From assembly GCA_963922685.1 (NCBI GenBank), contig CAWUJM010000027.1, positions 1-23,685 of the forward strand: DNA of 23,685 bases, given 5' to 3'. This DNA comes from JAHDBG01 sp963922685 (GTDB lineage Bacteria > Pseudomonadota > Gammaproteobacteria > Chromatiales > Chromatiaceae). Of this stretch, positions 16,304-23,685 are shown piece after piece; the stretch's first letter is position 1, and the number at the start of each line of letters is the position of its first letter. The notes beneath the pieces were generated by a model. The model was not told the origin of the DNA. It worked only from the letters and a program-made list of their open reading frames with translations, and did not search any database. The position numbers were made by a program, and so were the translations under genes.

Positions 16304-16603
16304 TTATTGAGTAAGCAGCACAATAGACGGATCTGATATAGAACAAGTAAGCAGCGCACCATTAGGTTCCGGTTGCTGAACATCACAGGCTGTACCATCA
16401 GGTGGTGGCAGGTTCCTGCCCGTTTCTTTATGAGTCGCAACATAGGTCAAAAATGCATCCCGGCCATGGATGATAGTTTCCTCAATCGTCTCACCGTCTG
16501 ACATACAACCCGGCAAATCCGGCCAGGTTATCAGGAATCCACCACCATCTGCTACGGATAGTGGGGAGATATTAAAGCGATAATGTTCGAATAAGGCACT
16601 CAT
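16304..16603 (-). CDS. hicB: HicB-like antitoxin
   Basis: A 99-residue protein with the HicB core fold: ADGGGFLITWPDLPGCMSDGET (18-39), then EETIIHGRDAFLTYVAT and the ETGRNLPPP segment (60-68). HicB binds and neutralises HicA and, when it has a C-terminal ribbon-helix-helix or HTH domain, represses its own operon. Here the last 30 residues do not resemble a DNA-binding domain, so self-repression by this protein is doubtful; short HicB forms without that domain are known. Its ATG overlaps the hicA stop by 4 bases (ATGA). A 10-base direct repeat lies in its 3' end. Confidence 0.82.
   Translation of the reverse strand: MSALFEHYRFNISPLSVADGGGFLITWPDLPGCMSDGETIEETIIHGRDAFLTYVATHKETGRNLPPPDGTACDVQQPEPNGALLTCSISDPSIVLLTQ
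16310..16355. repeat. 10-base direct repeat in the hicB 3' end
   Basis: agtaagcagc occurs at 16310-16319 and again at 16346-16355 (36-base period), inside the poorly conserved C-terminal coding part of hicB. It might mark a duplication or a former insertion or deletion. Confidence 0.4.
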
Positions 16604-16845
16604 GGGGATGACTCAATATCGTCAATCAAGGTTAAAAGGTTCCTGATATAGGGTGGCTTCACGGGCCTGTGTGCCGGTACAGTAACGACGATAGAGGATG
16701 CCGGATGATAAAATACGACATGACTACCACCAGTTTTACGTACTTCTATCCCATGAGCTGATGCAATGGCTTCGAGTTTTTCTATCCGCCAGTTGGTCGT
16801 CGGGTTGGCACGCATTTTTTCGAGCGTCTTAGTTGCCTTTGCCAC
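16600..16845 (-). CDS. hicA: HicA-like mRNA interferase toxin
   Basis: An 81-residue HicA (YcfA-type) toxin, a double-stranded-RNA-binding-like fold that cleaves mRNA. Visible are WRIEKLEAIASAHGIEVRK (19-37), the GGSHVVF core with the expected catalytic His42, and VTVPAHRPVKPPYIRNLL (54-71). The frame opens with GTG at 16845, only 6 bases after the acnB stop; an ATG ten codons in is an alternative, but the leading TLEKMRANP text is usual for the family. Toxin-first order with a 4-base overlap to hicB is the standard arrangement. Without a clear promoter of its own it is probably expressed with acnB. Confidence 0.88.
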   Translation of the reverse strand: MAKATKTLEKMRANPTTNWRIEKLEAIASAHGIEVRKTGGSHVVFYHPASSIVVTVPAHRPVKPPYIRNLLTLIDDIESSP

Positions 16846-16851
16846 CTGCAG

Positions 16852-19437
16852 TTAGACGTTCAGATTAACCACGACTTCCTGCCGGGCATGCTGCGCTGAC
16901 TGTACAAAATCAGGCATCTGATCAAAATTGAGATAGCGATAGATCTCTGGTGCCAGGGTATCTATCTGACTGGCATAGGCCTGGTATTCCTCCAGGCCGG
17001 GCAGATGACCCAGTGTGGCAGTGATCGCTGCCAGTTCGGCAGAGGCCAGATACACATCAGCACCCTGTCCCAGCCGGTTCGGGAAGTTACGGGTTGAGGT
17101 TGAAACGACTGTCGCGTTTGCCATCACCCGCGCCTGATTGCCCATACATAGAGAACAGCCCGGCATTTCGGTACGTGCACCTGCTGCGGCATAGATATTA
17201 TAGTAGCCTTCTTCCATCAATTGGTGCTGATCCATCCGGGTCGGCGGCGCTATCCATAGCCGGGTCGGCAGGGTGGTCGCGGCAGCATCCAAAAGTTTGC
17301 CAGCGGCGCGAAAGTGTCCGATATTGGTCATGCAGGAGCCGATAAACACTTCGTCTATCGACCGACCGGCGACAGCCGATAGCGGTTTGATATCGTCCGG
17401 ATCATTCGGGCAGGCCAGTAAGGGCTCAGTGATTTCGTTCATATTGATTTCAATCACCTCGGCGTATTGCGCATCTGCATCTGCCTGCAACAACACCGGA
17501 TCAGCCAGCCAGGCCTCCATCGCACGGGCGCGCCGTTCCAGGGTACGCGCATCGCCATACTCATGATCTATCATCCAGCGCAGCATCACGATATTGGAGC
17601 GCAGATAATCAGCGACTGAGCGTTCAGAAAGGGCAATAGTACAACCAGCAGCAGAACGTTCTGCAGTTGCATCCGATAGTTCAAACGCCTGTTCAACCGT
17701 CAGATCGGGCAAGCCCTGGATTTCAATGATGCGCCCGTTATACACATTCTGTTTGCCCTTTTTTTCCAGTGTCAGCAAACCGCGTTGTAATGCCGCATAG
17801 GGTACGGCATTCACCAGATCGCGCAGGGTAATACCGGGCTGCATCTCGCCGCTGAAGCGGACCAGGACAGATTCCGGCATATCCAGTGGCATCACGCCCA
17901 GCGCTGCGGCAAACGCAACCAGCCCGGATCCGGCCGGGAACGAGATACCGAGCGGGAAGCGGGTATGTGAATCACCACCGGTACCGACCTGATCGGGTAA
18001 TAACATCCGGTTCATCCAGGAATGGATCACACCATCGCCGGGACGCAATGACACGCCGCCGCGTGTCTGGATAAATTCAGGTAATGTGTGTTGGGTCTCT
18101 ATATCGACCGGCCTCGGATAGGCTGCCGTATGACAGAAGGACTGCATCACCAGATCAGCTGAAAAGCCCAGGCAGGCCAGCTCCTTCAGTTCGTCACGCG
18201 TCATCGGGCCAGTGGTGTCCTGCGAACCGACGGTGCTCATACGTGGCTCGCAATAGGTGCCAGGCCGGACACCTTCGACCCCACAGGCCCGTCCGACCAT
18301 CTTCTGTGCCAGGGTATAACCATGCTCGGCTGCGGTCGGATCCTGTGGCCGACGAAATGCTATGGCTGGACCTGACCCTAGAGATTCACGAGCTTTTTCG
18401 GTCAGACTACGCCCGATAATCAGGGGTATCCTGCCACCTGCCCGGACTTCATCCAGTAACACATCGGTCTTCAGACTGAAGCGTTCAATCAGTCTGCCAT
18501 TTTCAAGTTCTATCCGTCCGGCATACGGACGAATCACAATCACATGCCCCATTGCCAGTTTATCCACCGGCACTTCTATCGGTAACACACCGGCATCCTG
18601 CAGTGTGTTGAAGAAGATCGGTGCAATCTTGCCACCCAGTACTACCCCGCCCTGTCGTTTGTTCGGCACATACGGGATATCGTTGCCGGTATGCCACAAG
18701 ACTGAATTAGTAGCTGATTTGCGTGACGAGCCGGTGCCTACCACATCGCCGACATAGGCAACCGGATGGCCTTGCTGTTTCAGTTCTGCAATCTGCGCCG
18801 GGGCGTCTGCTATCCCTTCGCGCGGATTCTTCAGCATTGCCAGTGCATGCAGCGGGATGTCCGGGCGCGACCAGGCATCCTGTGCCGGCGACAGGTCATC
18901 TGTATTGGTCTCGCCCGTCACCTTGAACACGTTGACCGTGATGCTGTCCGGCACAGCCGGACGTGCCTGAAACCATTCGGCCTCGGCCCAGGATTGCAGG
19001 ATTGCCTGTGCCTGCGCATGGCCTGCCTGTGCCTTCTGTTCGATATCGTAGAACGCATCAAACATCAACAGCGTATGCTTGAGCTGTTCTGCGGCAAGTC
19101 CAGCCAGCTGCGGATCGTCCAGCAGGTCGATCAATGGCTGGATGTTATAGCCGCCCAGCATGGTGCCCAGTAAGCGCACTGCCTCTGTCGGTGGTATGAC
19201 CGGGGAAGTGGTCTTGCCCTGCGCAACTGCGGCCAGAAACCCGGCCTTGACCCGCGCGGCCTCATCTACGCCCGGCGGTACCCGCTGTTCGAGTAATGCC
19301 AGCAATTCTGCCGGATCCTCGCCATCCGGCTGCTGGCACAATTGCACCAGAGTAGTGACCTGTGCCGCATTCAGCGGCAGCGGCGGTATACCCTGCGCGC
19401 CACGTTCCGCAACGTGCTGGTGATAATCAGCAAGCAT
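16852..19437 (-). CDS. acnB: aconitate hydratase B
   Basis: Bifunctional aconitase / 2-methylisocitrate dehydratase of the TCA cycle, cytoplasmic, with a 4Fe-4S cluster. The 861-residue protein (E. coli 865) has the AcnB domain order, with the swivel domain near the N-terminus rather than the C-terminus. Cluster ligands are Cys702 (FIGSCMTN) and Cys761/Cys764 (PGCSLCMGNQARV). Further signatures are TGETNTDDLSPA, GTGSSRKSATNS, GTYCEPRMSTVGSQDTTGPMTR (in part) and GTGGDSHTRFP. I chose ATG at 19437 because MLADYHQHVAERGAQGIPP is the family N-terminus and AAGGA stands 6-7 bases upstream; upstream ATG and TTG codons are less likely. hicA follows 6 bases after the stop. Confidence 0.97.
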   Translation of the reverse strand: MLADYHQHVAERGAQGIPPLPLNAAQVTTLVQLCQQPDGEDPAELLALLEQRVPPGVDEAARVKAGFLAAVAQGKTTSPVIPPTEAVRLLGTMLGGYNIQPLIDLLDDPQLAGLAAEQLKHTLLMFDAFYDIEQKAQAGHAQAQAILQSWAEAEWFQARPAVPDSITVNVFKVTGETNTDDLSPAQDAWSRPDIPLHALAMLKNPREGIADAPAQIAELKQQGHPVAYVGDVVGTGSSRKSATNSVLWHTGNDIPYVPNKRQGGVVLGGKIAPIFFNTLQDAGVLPIEVPVDKLAMGHVIVIRPYAGRIELENGRLIERFSLKTDVLLDEVRAGGRIPLIIGRSLTEKARESLGSGPAIAFRRPQDPTAAEHGYTLAQKMVGRACGVEGVRPGTYCEPRMSTVGSQDTTGPMTRDELKELACLGFSADLVMQSFCHTAAYPRPVDIETQHTLPEFIQTRGGVSLRPGDGVIHSWMNRMLLPDQVGTGGDSHTRFPLGISFPAGSGLVAFAAALGVMPLDMPESVLVRFSGEMQPGITLRDLVNAVPYAALQRGLLTLEKKGKQNVYNGRIIEIQGLPDLTVEQAFELSDATAERSAAGCTIALSERSVADYLRSNIVMLRWMIDHEYGDARTLERRARAMEAWLADPVLLQADADAQYAEVIEINMNEITEPLLACPNDPDDIKPLSAVAGRSIDEVFIGSCMTNIGHFRAAGKLLDAAATTLPTRLWIAPPTRMDQHQLMEEGYYNIYAAAGARTEMPGCSLCMGNQARVMANATVVSTSTRNFPNRLGQGADVYLASAELAAITATLGHLPGLEEYQAYASQIDTLAPEIYRYLNFDQMPDFVQSAQHARQEVVVNLNV

Positions 19438-19481
19438 ATTCATCCTTTTATTCTCGCGCAGCAAGAGGTGATTGTGTCATT

Positions 19482-19949
19482 CTACATACCGGCAAGCAAC
19501 TCATTACCTGAGTATGGGTGCGATTCAAACTGATGTGGTGATCTCAGTGCCAGCGTTATCCGGTCACGGTTTTCCGAGGTACGCCATAAACCCAGCCGAG
19601 CCCCCACGGATGGGTTTATGGCGTACCTCGGAGAGCAGACCCGAGAATGCTGACACTGATAAGTGATACCACCTATCGCTAATGGATCAAGGTTATGACT
19701 GCGCCGGTATTGACGAAGATATTCACTCGCAAGATGCGCTACCGCTGCATCTACGGGGATTGCTTCTATAGCCGAAAATAATTCATCAAACAGACGTTCT
19801 TCTCTGGTATTCCGGACACCGGACAGGACTTCCGTCAGTGTCAGCGCGGATATGACAGGCGAAGATTGCAGAGAATCAAGAAAATCCGTAGCGCCGATGT
19901 GTCCTCTGGAATAATCAATTAACACACAACTATCAAGCAGATATACCAT
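19482..19949 (-). pseudogene. vapC: VapC-like PIN-domain toxin, C-terminus replaced by a palindromic element
   Basis: The first 90 residues are a good PIN domain: VYLLDSCVLIDYSRG with Asp6, and TLTEVLSGVRNT with Glu40, then HLASEYLRQYRRSHNLDPLA. In VapC the next segment should be the DALIAAT helix with the third acidic residue. Instead the frame enters the palindromic element at 19535-19673 and then unrelated text to a stop at 19482. The active site is thus incomplete and activity unlikely. The start is ATG at 19949 (a GTG is one codon earlier), sharing one base with the stop of the antitoxin remnant (TGATG). Confidence 0.75.
19535..19673. mobile_element. palindromic insertion element inside vapC (MITE/REP-like)
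   Basis: The core is a perfect 22-base inverted repeat (19573-19594 and 19611-19632; inner ends ...cataaaccca / tgggtttatg...) around a 16-base loop. The pairing continues outward imperfectly: tcagtgccagcg on the left (19544 on) matches the reverse of cgctgacactga-like text on the right (to 19659), and gtggtgatc / gataccacc extend it to about 19535 and 19673. Total length is about 140 bases with no transposase. Its right edge coincides with the loss of PIN homology. The stem could also act as a transcription terminator upstream of acnB. Confidence 0.7.
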
Positions 19950-20116
19950 CACGCCTGTCTGTGAAAACGACGGGAAAAATCCTGTCTGAAGGTGTAACTA
20001 TGGTCTTCTATCCCTGTATGGTCAGACCAGATACCGCGAACATTGGCTAATGCTTTTTTCCACTGATGTTTTTTCTTTAGTTGTGTTTGTGATGCAAGAG
20101 CAGTATCACTGCCGGA
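19949..20116 (-). pseudogene. VapB-like antitoxin remnant, N-terminus missing
   Basis: An open frame of 55 codons ends one base into the vapC start (TGATG overlap), exactly where the antitoxin should be. It reads LKKKHQWKKALANVRGIW followed by an acidic/aromatic tail (SDHTGIEDHSYTFRQDFSRR), which suits the toxin-binding end of a VapB-type antitoxin. There is no ATG, GTG or TTG in the frame and a TAA closes it at 20117-20119, so the DNA-binding N-terminus is lost or frameshifted. Confidence 0.5.
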
Positions 20117-20225
20117 TTAGCGTACTTTGTCCTTCATCTGTCTGCATACTTTGCAAACGAGAATATTGTTCATCACGCAAAAGCACCTGAGAGTTTTCCA
20201 TGAGGGGGACCTTGATAAGAAGTTC
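20117..20225. other. intergenic region between glmS end and the vapB remnant
   Basis: No gene or clear promoter seen. Minus-strand text ahead of the antitoxin remnant (for example an ATG followed by QTDEGQSTLIRQ and a stop) may be the decayed antitoxin N-terminus in another frame, but it does not match a family that I know. Confidence 0.3.
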
Positions 20226-20272
20226 AGGGTGCCTCGAAAACACCGCGAGCGCAGCAGTTTTCAGAGACGTCC
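20226..20272. repeat. imperfect palindrome directly after glmS
   Basis: Inner arms gaaaac / gttttc (20235-20240 and 20256-20261 on the plus strand) surround a GC-rich 15-base centre, and the flanks gggtgcctc and agagacgtcc pair imperfectly. It begins right after the glmS stop. It may serve as the glmUS transcript end, although there is no U tract, or be another dispersed palindromic unit. Confidence 0.45.
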
Positions 20273-22096
20273 TTATTCGACGGTGACGGATTTGGCTAAA
20301 TTACGCGGCTGATCAACATTGGTACCCTTCAATACAGCGACATGATAAGCCAGTAGCTGCAGGGCAACACTATACACAATCAGCGACAGATCAGCATCCG
20401 CCGCTGGCATGACACAGGCTGCATACTCATCCAGTTCCGGCATCACTGTCTCGTCATGCAGGAGGCATAAGTGGCCGCCCCGTGTGCGAACTTCCTGCAG
20501 ATTGGATAATACCTTACCGGCCAGTGGAGTATCCGGCACCGCACAGATAATGCGCATCTGGTCATCCACGAGTGCCAGTGGACCATGTTTCAGCTCACCT
20601 GCCGGATAGGCCTCGGCATGGATATAGGATAGCTCCTTCAGCTTCAGTGCCGCCTCCAGCATTGCCGGATAAAAGGGCCCGCGTCCCAGAAACAGCACAC
20701 TCTGTGCTGTAATAAAATCAGCCGCGAGGGCTGCAATCTGTGCGTCCTGTTGTAATACCGCTTCAATCTGGCGTGGCAAAGCCTGTAATGCCGCGATCTG
20801 TTGTTGTTCCTGCGCTGCAGTCATGCCATGCCGTCGCGCCAGGCTCAGGGTCAGCAGGCGTAATACGACTAACTGGGTACTGAAGGCCTTTGTCGAAGCC
20901 ACACCGATTTCAGGCCCGGCCCGGGTCATCAGTACCGCATCCGATTCCCGCACCAGCGAGCTCTCCGGCACATTGCATACAACCAGGCTACCCAGATACG
21001 AACGCTGTTTTGCACTACGTAACGCCTCCAGCGTATCAGCCGTTTCGCCCGATTGCGAAATGGTCAGGAATAGTGTTCTGTCCGGCACCACAACAGGTCG
21101 GTAGCGATATTCGCTGGCAATCTCTACCTGGCAAGCAACACCGATCGCTTCTAACCAGTATCTTGCAATCAGCCCTGCATGATAGCTGGTGCCGCACGCC
21201 ACGATATGGATCACGTCTGTCTGACCCAGCAGTGCCCGGATCTCACAGCCGAAGCTGTCTTCCAGCACTCGCTCCCGGCTGATACGTCCTTCTAAGGTTT
21301 CCGCAACAACTGCGGGTTGCTCAAAGATTTCTTTCTGCATGTAATGCGCATAGCCCGCCTTCTCAATCCGGGCCCGATCCAATGCAGAGGTATGCACTGC
21401 ACGGCTCACTGGCTGACCCTGTGCATCCAGTATCTTGATATCTGTCCGGGTGACCTGTGCTATATCGCCTTCTTCCAGATGGATAAACTGTTGCGTTACT
21501 GGCAGCAGTGCTGACACATCGGAGGCAATAAAATGACCTTCTGCACCAAGACCAATGACCAGCGGGCTGCCCACCCGCACCGCAATCATTTCACCCGGTG
21601 CATCGGAGGCGATAATCGCCAGGGCATAGGCACCGACCAGCCGCTCTGTCGCCTGCTGCACAGCAGCCAGCAGGCTGGTATGGTGTGGTAACAGGCTGGC
21701 CACCAGATGTGCGATGACTTCGGTATCAGTATCCGAAGAAAACGAGTAGCCCTGTGTTGCCAGCTCCTGACGCAATTCATGATGGTTTTCAATGATGCCA
21801 TTATGCACCACTGCTACCGGATGGCTGGTATGTGGATGCGCATTATGTTCTGCTGGCCGACCATGGGTCGCCCAGCGGGTATGCGCAATACCGGTTGTGC
21901 CGCTGACCGGTTGCTCCGCCAGATACTGAGCAAGCACCGCAACCTTACCAAGCTGGCGCGCGCGCTGCTGCGTGCCCTCTGCGGCCTGCACGACCAGTCC
22001 GGCTGAGTCATAGCCACGATATTCCAGCCGCTGTAACCCATCCAGCAGGACAGGGGTCACATCTTCCTGTGCTACAGCACCGACTATGCCACACAT
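20273..22096 (-). CDS. glmS: glutamine--fructose-6-phosphate aminotransferase (isomerizing)
   Basis: Makes glucosamine-6-phosphate, the entry step to UDP-GlcNAc for peptidoglycan and LPS. 607 residues (E. coli 609). The N-terminal class II glutaminase begins MCGIVGAV with Cys2 as nucleophile after Met removal and contains HTRWATHG (72-79) and HNGIIENH (98-105). Two SIS domains follow, with MQKEIFEQP (253-261), CGTSYHA (301-307) and later ELKHGPLALVDD. The C-terminus DQPRNLAKSVTVE is the canonical active-site tail. AGGGG lies 7 bases before the ATG, within the glmU end; the intergenic distance is 3 bases. No glmS ribozyme is seen. Confidence 0.98.
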   Translation of the reverse strand: MCGIVGAVAQEDVTPVLLDGLQRLEYRGYDSAGLVVQAAEGTQQRARQLGKVAVLAQYLAEQPVSGTTGIAHTRWATHGRPAEHNAHPHTSHPVAVVHNGIIENHHELRQELATQGYSFSSDTDTEVIAHLVASLLPHHTSLLAAVQQATERLVGAYALAIIASDAPGEMIAVRVGSPLVIGLGAEGHFIASDVSALLPVTQQFIHLEEGDIAQVTRTDIKILDAQGQPVSRAVHTSALDRARIEKAGYAHYMQKEIFEQPAVVAETLEGRISRERVLEDSFGCEIRALLGQTDVIHIVACGTSYHAGLIARYWLEAIGVACQVEIASEYRYRPVVVPDRTLFLTISQSGETADTLEALRSAKQRSYLGSLVVCNVPESSLVRESDAVLMTRAGPEIGVASTKAFSTQLVVLRLLTLSLARRHGMTAAQEQQQIAALQALPRQIEAVLQQDAQIAALAADFITAQSVLFLGRGPFYPAMLEAALKLKELSYIHAEAYPAGELKHGPLALVDDQMRIICAVPDTPLAGKVLSNLQEVRTRGGHLCLLHDETVMPELDEYAACVMPAADADLSLIVYSVALQLLAYHVAVLKGTNVDQPRNLAKSVTVE

Positions 22097-22099
22097 CGC

Positions 22100-23476
22100 T
22101 TATCCCCTGTCTCTGGTCTTCCGGGGTCGTTGCCAGTCTGGAATAATCTGTTTCTGCCCCCGGGTCAGGGTCAACGCGTCCGCTGGCGCACTATGGCTGA
22201 TCACCGAACCAGCACCGATAGTTGCACCCCGGCCGATCTTAACCGGTGCCACTAATGCGCTGTTAGAACCGACAAAGACATTATCACCGATCTCTGTTGT
22301 ATGCTTGTTCGCCCCGTCATAATTACAGGTGATGGTACCAGCACCCAGATTGACACCTTGGCCGATATCGCTATCCCCGACATACGCCAGATGATTCACC
22401 TTGCTGCCCTGACCAATCTGCGCATTTTTGATTTCAACAAAATTACCCACACGTGTCTCCTCTGCCAGTCGGGTTTCCGGACGGATACGCGCAAAGGGTC
22501 CGATCCGGCTGTGCGCCCCGATCTCCGCGTTTTCAATCACGCAATTTTCCAGAATCACTGCGTCGTCCGCGATCCGGACATTACGCAATACGGTATTGGC
22601 ACCGATCTGCACCCGATGCCCCAGAATGACTGTGCCCTCACACAGGACGTTCGGTGCAATGGTGCAATCCTTACCGTGTTTTAACTGACCAGACAGGTCG
22701 AACCGGGCAGGATCCTGCAGGGTGACACCTGCCAGCATCAGTTGATCTGCCTGCATCCGTTGTTTCGCACGTTCCAACTGTGCCAGTTGTTTACGATTAT
22801 TCACGCCAGCTGCTTCAATAGCCTCGCAGGGTTGTGCTACCTGGACCAGGACACCCGCTTCGGCAGCCATCGCTACCACATCGGTCAGATAATATTCATG
22901 CTGACTATTTGCCTTTGATAAATGGCTCAGCCAGTTCTCTATATGCTCAACCGGCAGTGCCATGATGCCGGTATTCACTTCACAGATCTTAAGCTCATCC
23001 GGTGTAGCATCCTTCTGTTCCACAATCCCCAGTACGCGTTTGCCCGATTTATCCCGCTTAATCCGGCCATACCCGTTGGGTTCGTCCAATTCCAAGGTCA
23101 GCAGGCCGAGGCCATTTCTGCTCTTCTCAAGCAGATCTTTTAAGGTAGCTGGCTGAATCAATGGCACATCGCCGTATAACACCAGCACACGTTCAATCTG
23201 TTCCACCAGTGCAGGCAGGGCACACTGCACGGCATGGCCTGTGCCCAGCTGTTGTTCCTGTTCAACCCAGATCAGACCCCGATCAGGACAGGCGGCCTGC
23301 ACAATATCACCGGCATGACCATGTACCACAATGATCTGTTCCGGCTGCAATCCGTGCGCGGCACTGATCACATGATGTAATAAAGGCAGGCCTGCTATTC
23401 TGTGCAGAACCTTCGGTGTGGCAGAATGCATGCGACTACCCTGACCAGCCGCTAAAATGACAACAGCAAGCTTCAT
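22100..23476 (-). CDS. glmU: bifunctional N-acetylglucosamine-1-phosphate uridyltransferase / glucosamine-1-phosphate acetyltransferase
   Basis: Completes UDP-GlcNAc synthesis by acetylating glucosamine-1-phosphate and then transferring UMP. 458 residues (E. coli 456). The N-terminal Rossmann-type uridyltransferase shows LAAGQGSRM (8-16) and YGDVPL (101-106, metal-binding Asp103). The C-terminal left-handed beta-helix (about 255-440) is made of hexapeptide repeats such as IGANTV, IGPFAR and IGQGSK, with the catalytic His362 in KVNHLAYVGD. ATG at 23476. It forms an operon with glmS, which starts 3 bases after its stop. In many gammaproteobacteria glmUS follows atpC; here it lies on the other side of the atp operon. 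Confidence 0.98.
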   Translation of the reverse strand: MKLAVVILAAGQGSRMHSATPKVLHRIAGLPLLHHVISAAHGLQPEQIIVVHGHAGDIVQAACPDRGLIWVEQEQQLGTGHAVQCALPALVEQIERVLVLYGDVPLIQPATLKDLLEKSRNGLGLLTLELDEPNGYGRIKRDKSGKRVLGIVEQKDATPDELKICEVNTGIMALPVEHIENWLSHLSKANSQHEYYLTDVVAMAAEAGVLVQVAQPCEAIEAAGVNNRKQLAQLERAKQRMQADQLMLAGVTLQDPARFDLSGQLKHGKDCTIAPNVLCEGTVILGHRVQIGANTVLRNVRIADDAVILENCVIENAEIGAHSRIGPFARIRPETRLAEETRVGNFVEIKNAQIGQGSKVNHLAYVGDSDIGQGVNLGAGTITCNYDGANKHTTEIGDNVFVGSNSALVAPVKIGRGATIGAGSVISHSAPADALTLTRGQKQIIPDWQRPRKTRDRG

Positions 23477-23589
23477 ATCCCTATGCGCCAGATGAATGAT
23501 GATATATTCCGATACCTGGATAAACAGGCATAAAAAATCAATTAAATCATGATCTTAGTGCCAAATTTTCTATTTAAAAAAGGCGCGGC

Positions 23590-23618
23590 ACTATACGTGA
23601 CGAAAACAATAAATGCAA
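23590..23618 (-). promoter_or_regulatory. candidate glmUS promoter
   Basis: On the minus strand, TTGCAT (23618-23613) and TATAGT (23595-23590) are 17 bases apart, 114 bases upstream of the glmU ATG. The -10 matches consensus in five of six positions, the -35 in three. The surrounding 23477-23685 region is AT-rich and has no gene that I can support. Confidence 0.4.
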
Positions 23619-23685
23619 TACGGAAAATTGCATCCCAACAATTCCCGCTGAAAAGTTGGTTGAGCGTCGCGAAGTGGTTTTTGAG

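Noticed and set aside
20226..20272. glmS ribozyme or GlmY/GlmZ target
   Set aside because: The ribozyme lies in 5' leaders of Gram-positive glmS; the hairpin here is 3' of the gene, and a small-RNA site cannot be judged.
23542..23685. A 47-codon minus-strand frame open to the window edge
   Set aside because: Low-complexity hydrophobic text without a recognised domain, overlapping the likely glmU promoter; it could be the end of a gene outside the window but cannot be supported.
1..23685. CRISPR arrays, tRNA or rRNA genes
   Set aside because: No regularly spaced repeats, cloverleaf or rRNA signature was seen; the repeats present are palindromic units.

Overview
This 23.7 kb window is a chromosomal segment of a gammaproteobacterium. 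That placement is inferred from the complete F1Fo ATP synthase operon in the order atpI-B-E-F-H-A-G-D-C, the b/delta/epsilon subunit lengths close to those of E. coli, a bifunctional HldE, a WaaA Kdo transferase, AcnB, and the GlmU/GlmS pair. I cannot name the genus. All recognisable genes lie on the minus strand, so transcription runs from high to low coordinates across the whole window.

In transcription order: glmU and glmS (UDP-GlcNAc synthesis); a decayed VapB/VapC pair in which the toxin gene runs into a large palindromic element; acnB (TCA cycle); a HicA/HicB pair coupled to the acnB 3' end; an AT-rich gap with a likely terminator; a coiled-coil DUF697 membrane protein; the nine-gene atp operon; a truncated, probably frameshifted BrnT-like toxin; an intergenic patch with two related palindromic repeats; an Rpn/PD-(D/E)XK nuclease-like gene; then a compact cluster pabB - PilJ-like receptor - degenerate ChpA/CheA-like protein - tadA - hldE - waaA, whose members overlap or lie within a few bases of one another.

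Most genes are core metabolism: energy (atp, acnB), envelope precursors (glmU, glmS, hldE, waaA), folate (pabB) and tRNA editing (tadA). The junctions between the core blocks hold accessory debris: toxin-antitoxin modules in several states of decay, an Rpn-type gene, and palindromic repeats. glmUS, which in many gammaproteobacteria follows atpC, lies here upstream of the atp operon with acnB and toxin-antitoxin material between, which suggests rearrangement.

The most unusual system is the two-gene unit at 3259-5318. It pairs a PilJ-family chemoreceptor with almost no periplasmic domain with a protein resembling only the C-terminal part of ChpA. The latter keeps a CheW-like domain and traces of the dimerisation and ATPase start, but the kinase core is gone. 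This looks like a receptor plus adaptor without a kinase, embedded in a housekeeping operon. A second point of note is a near-consensus sigma70 promoter whose -10 box overlaps the apparent atpI start codon, which implies that the real AtpI start is further downstream.
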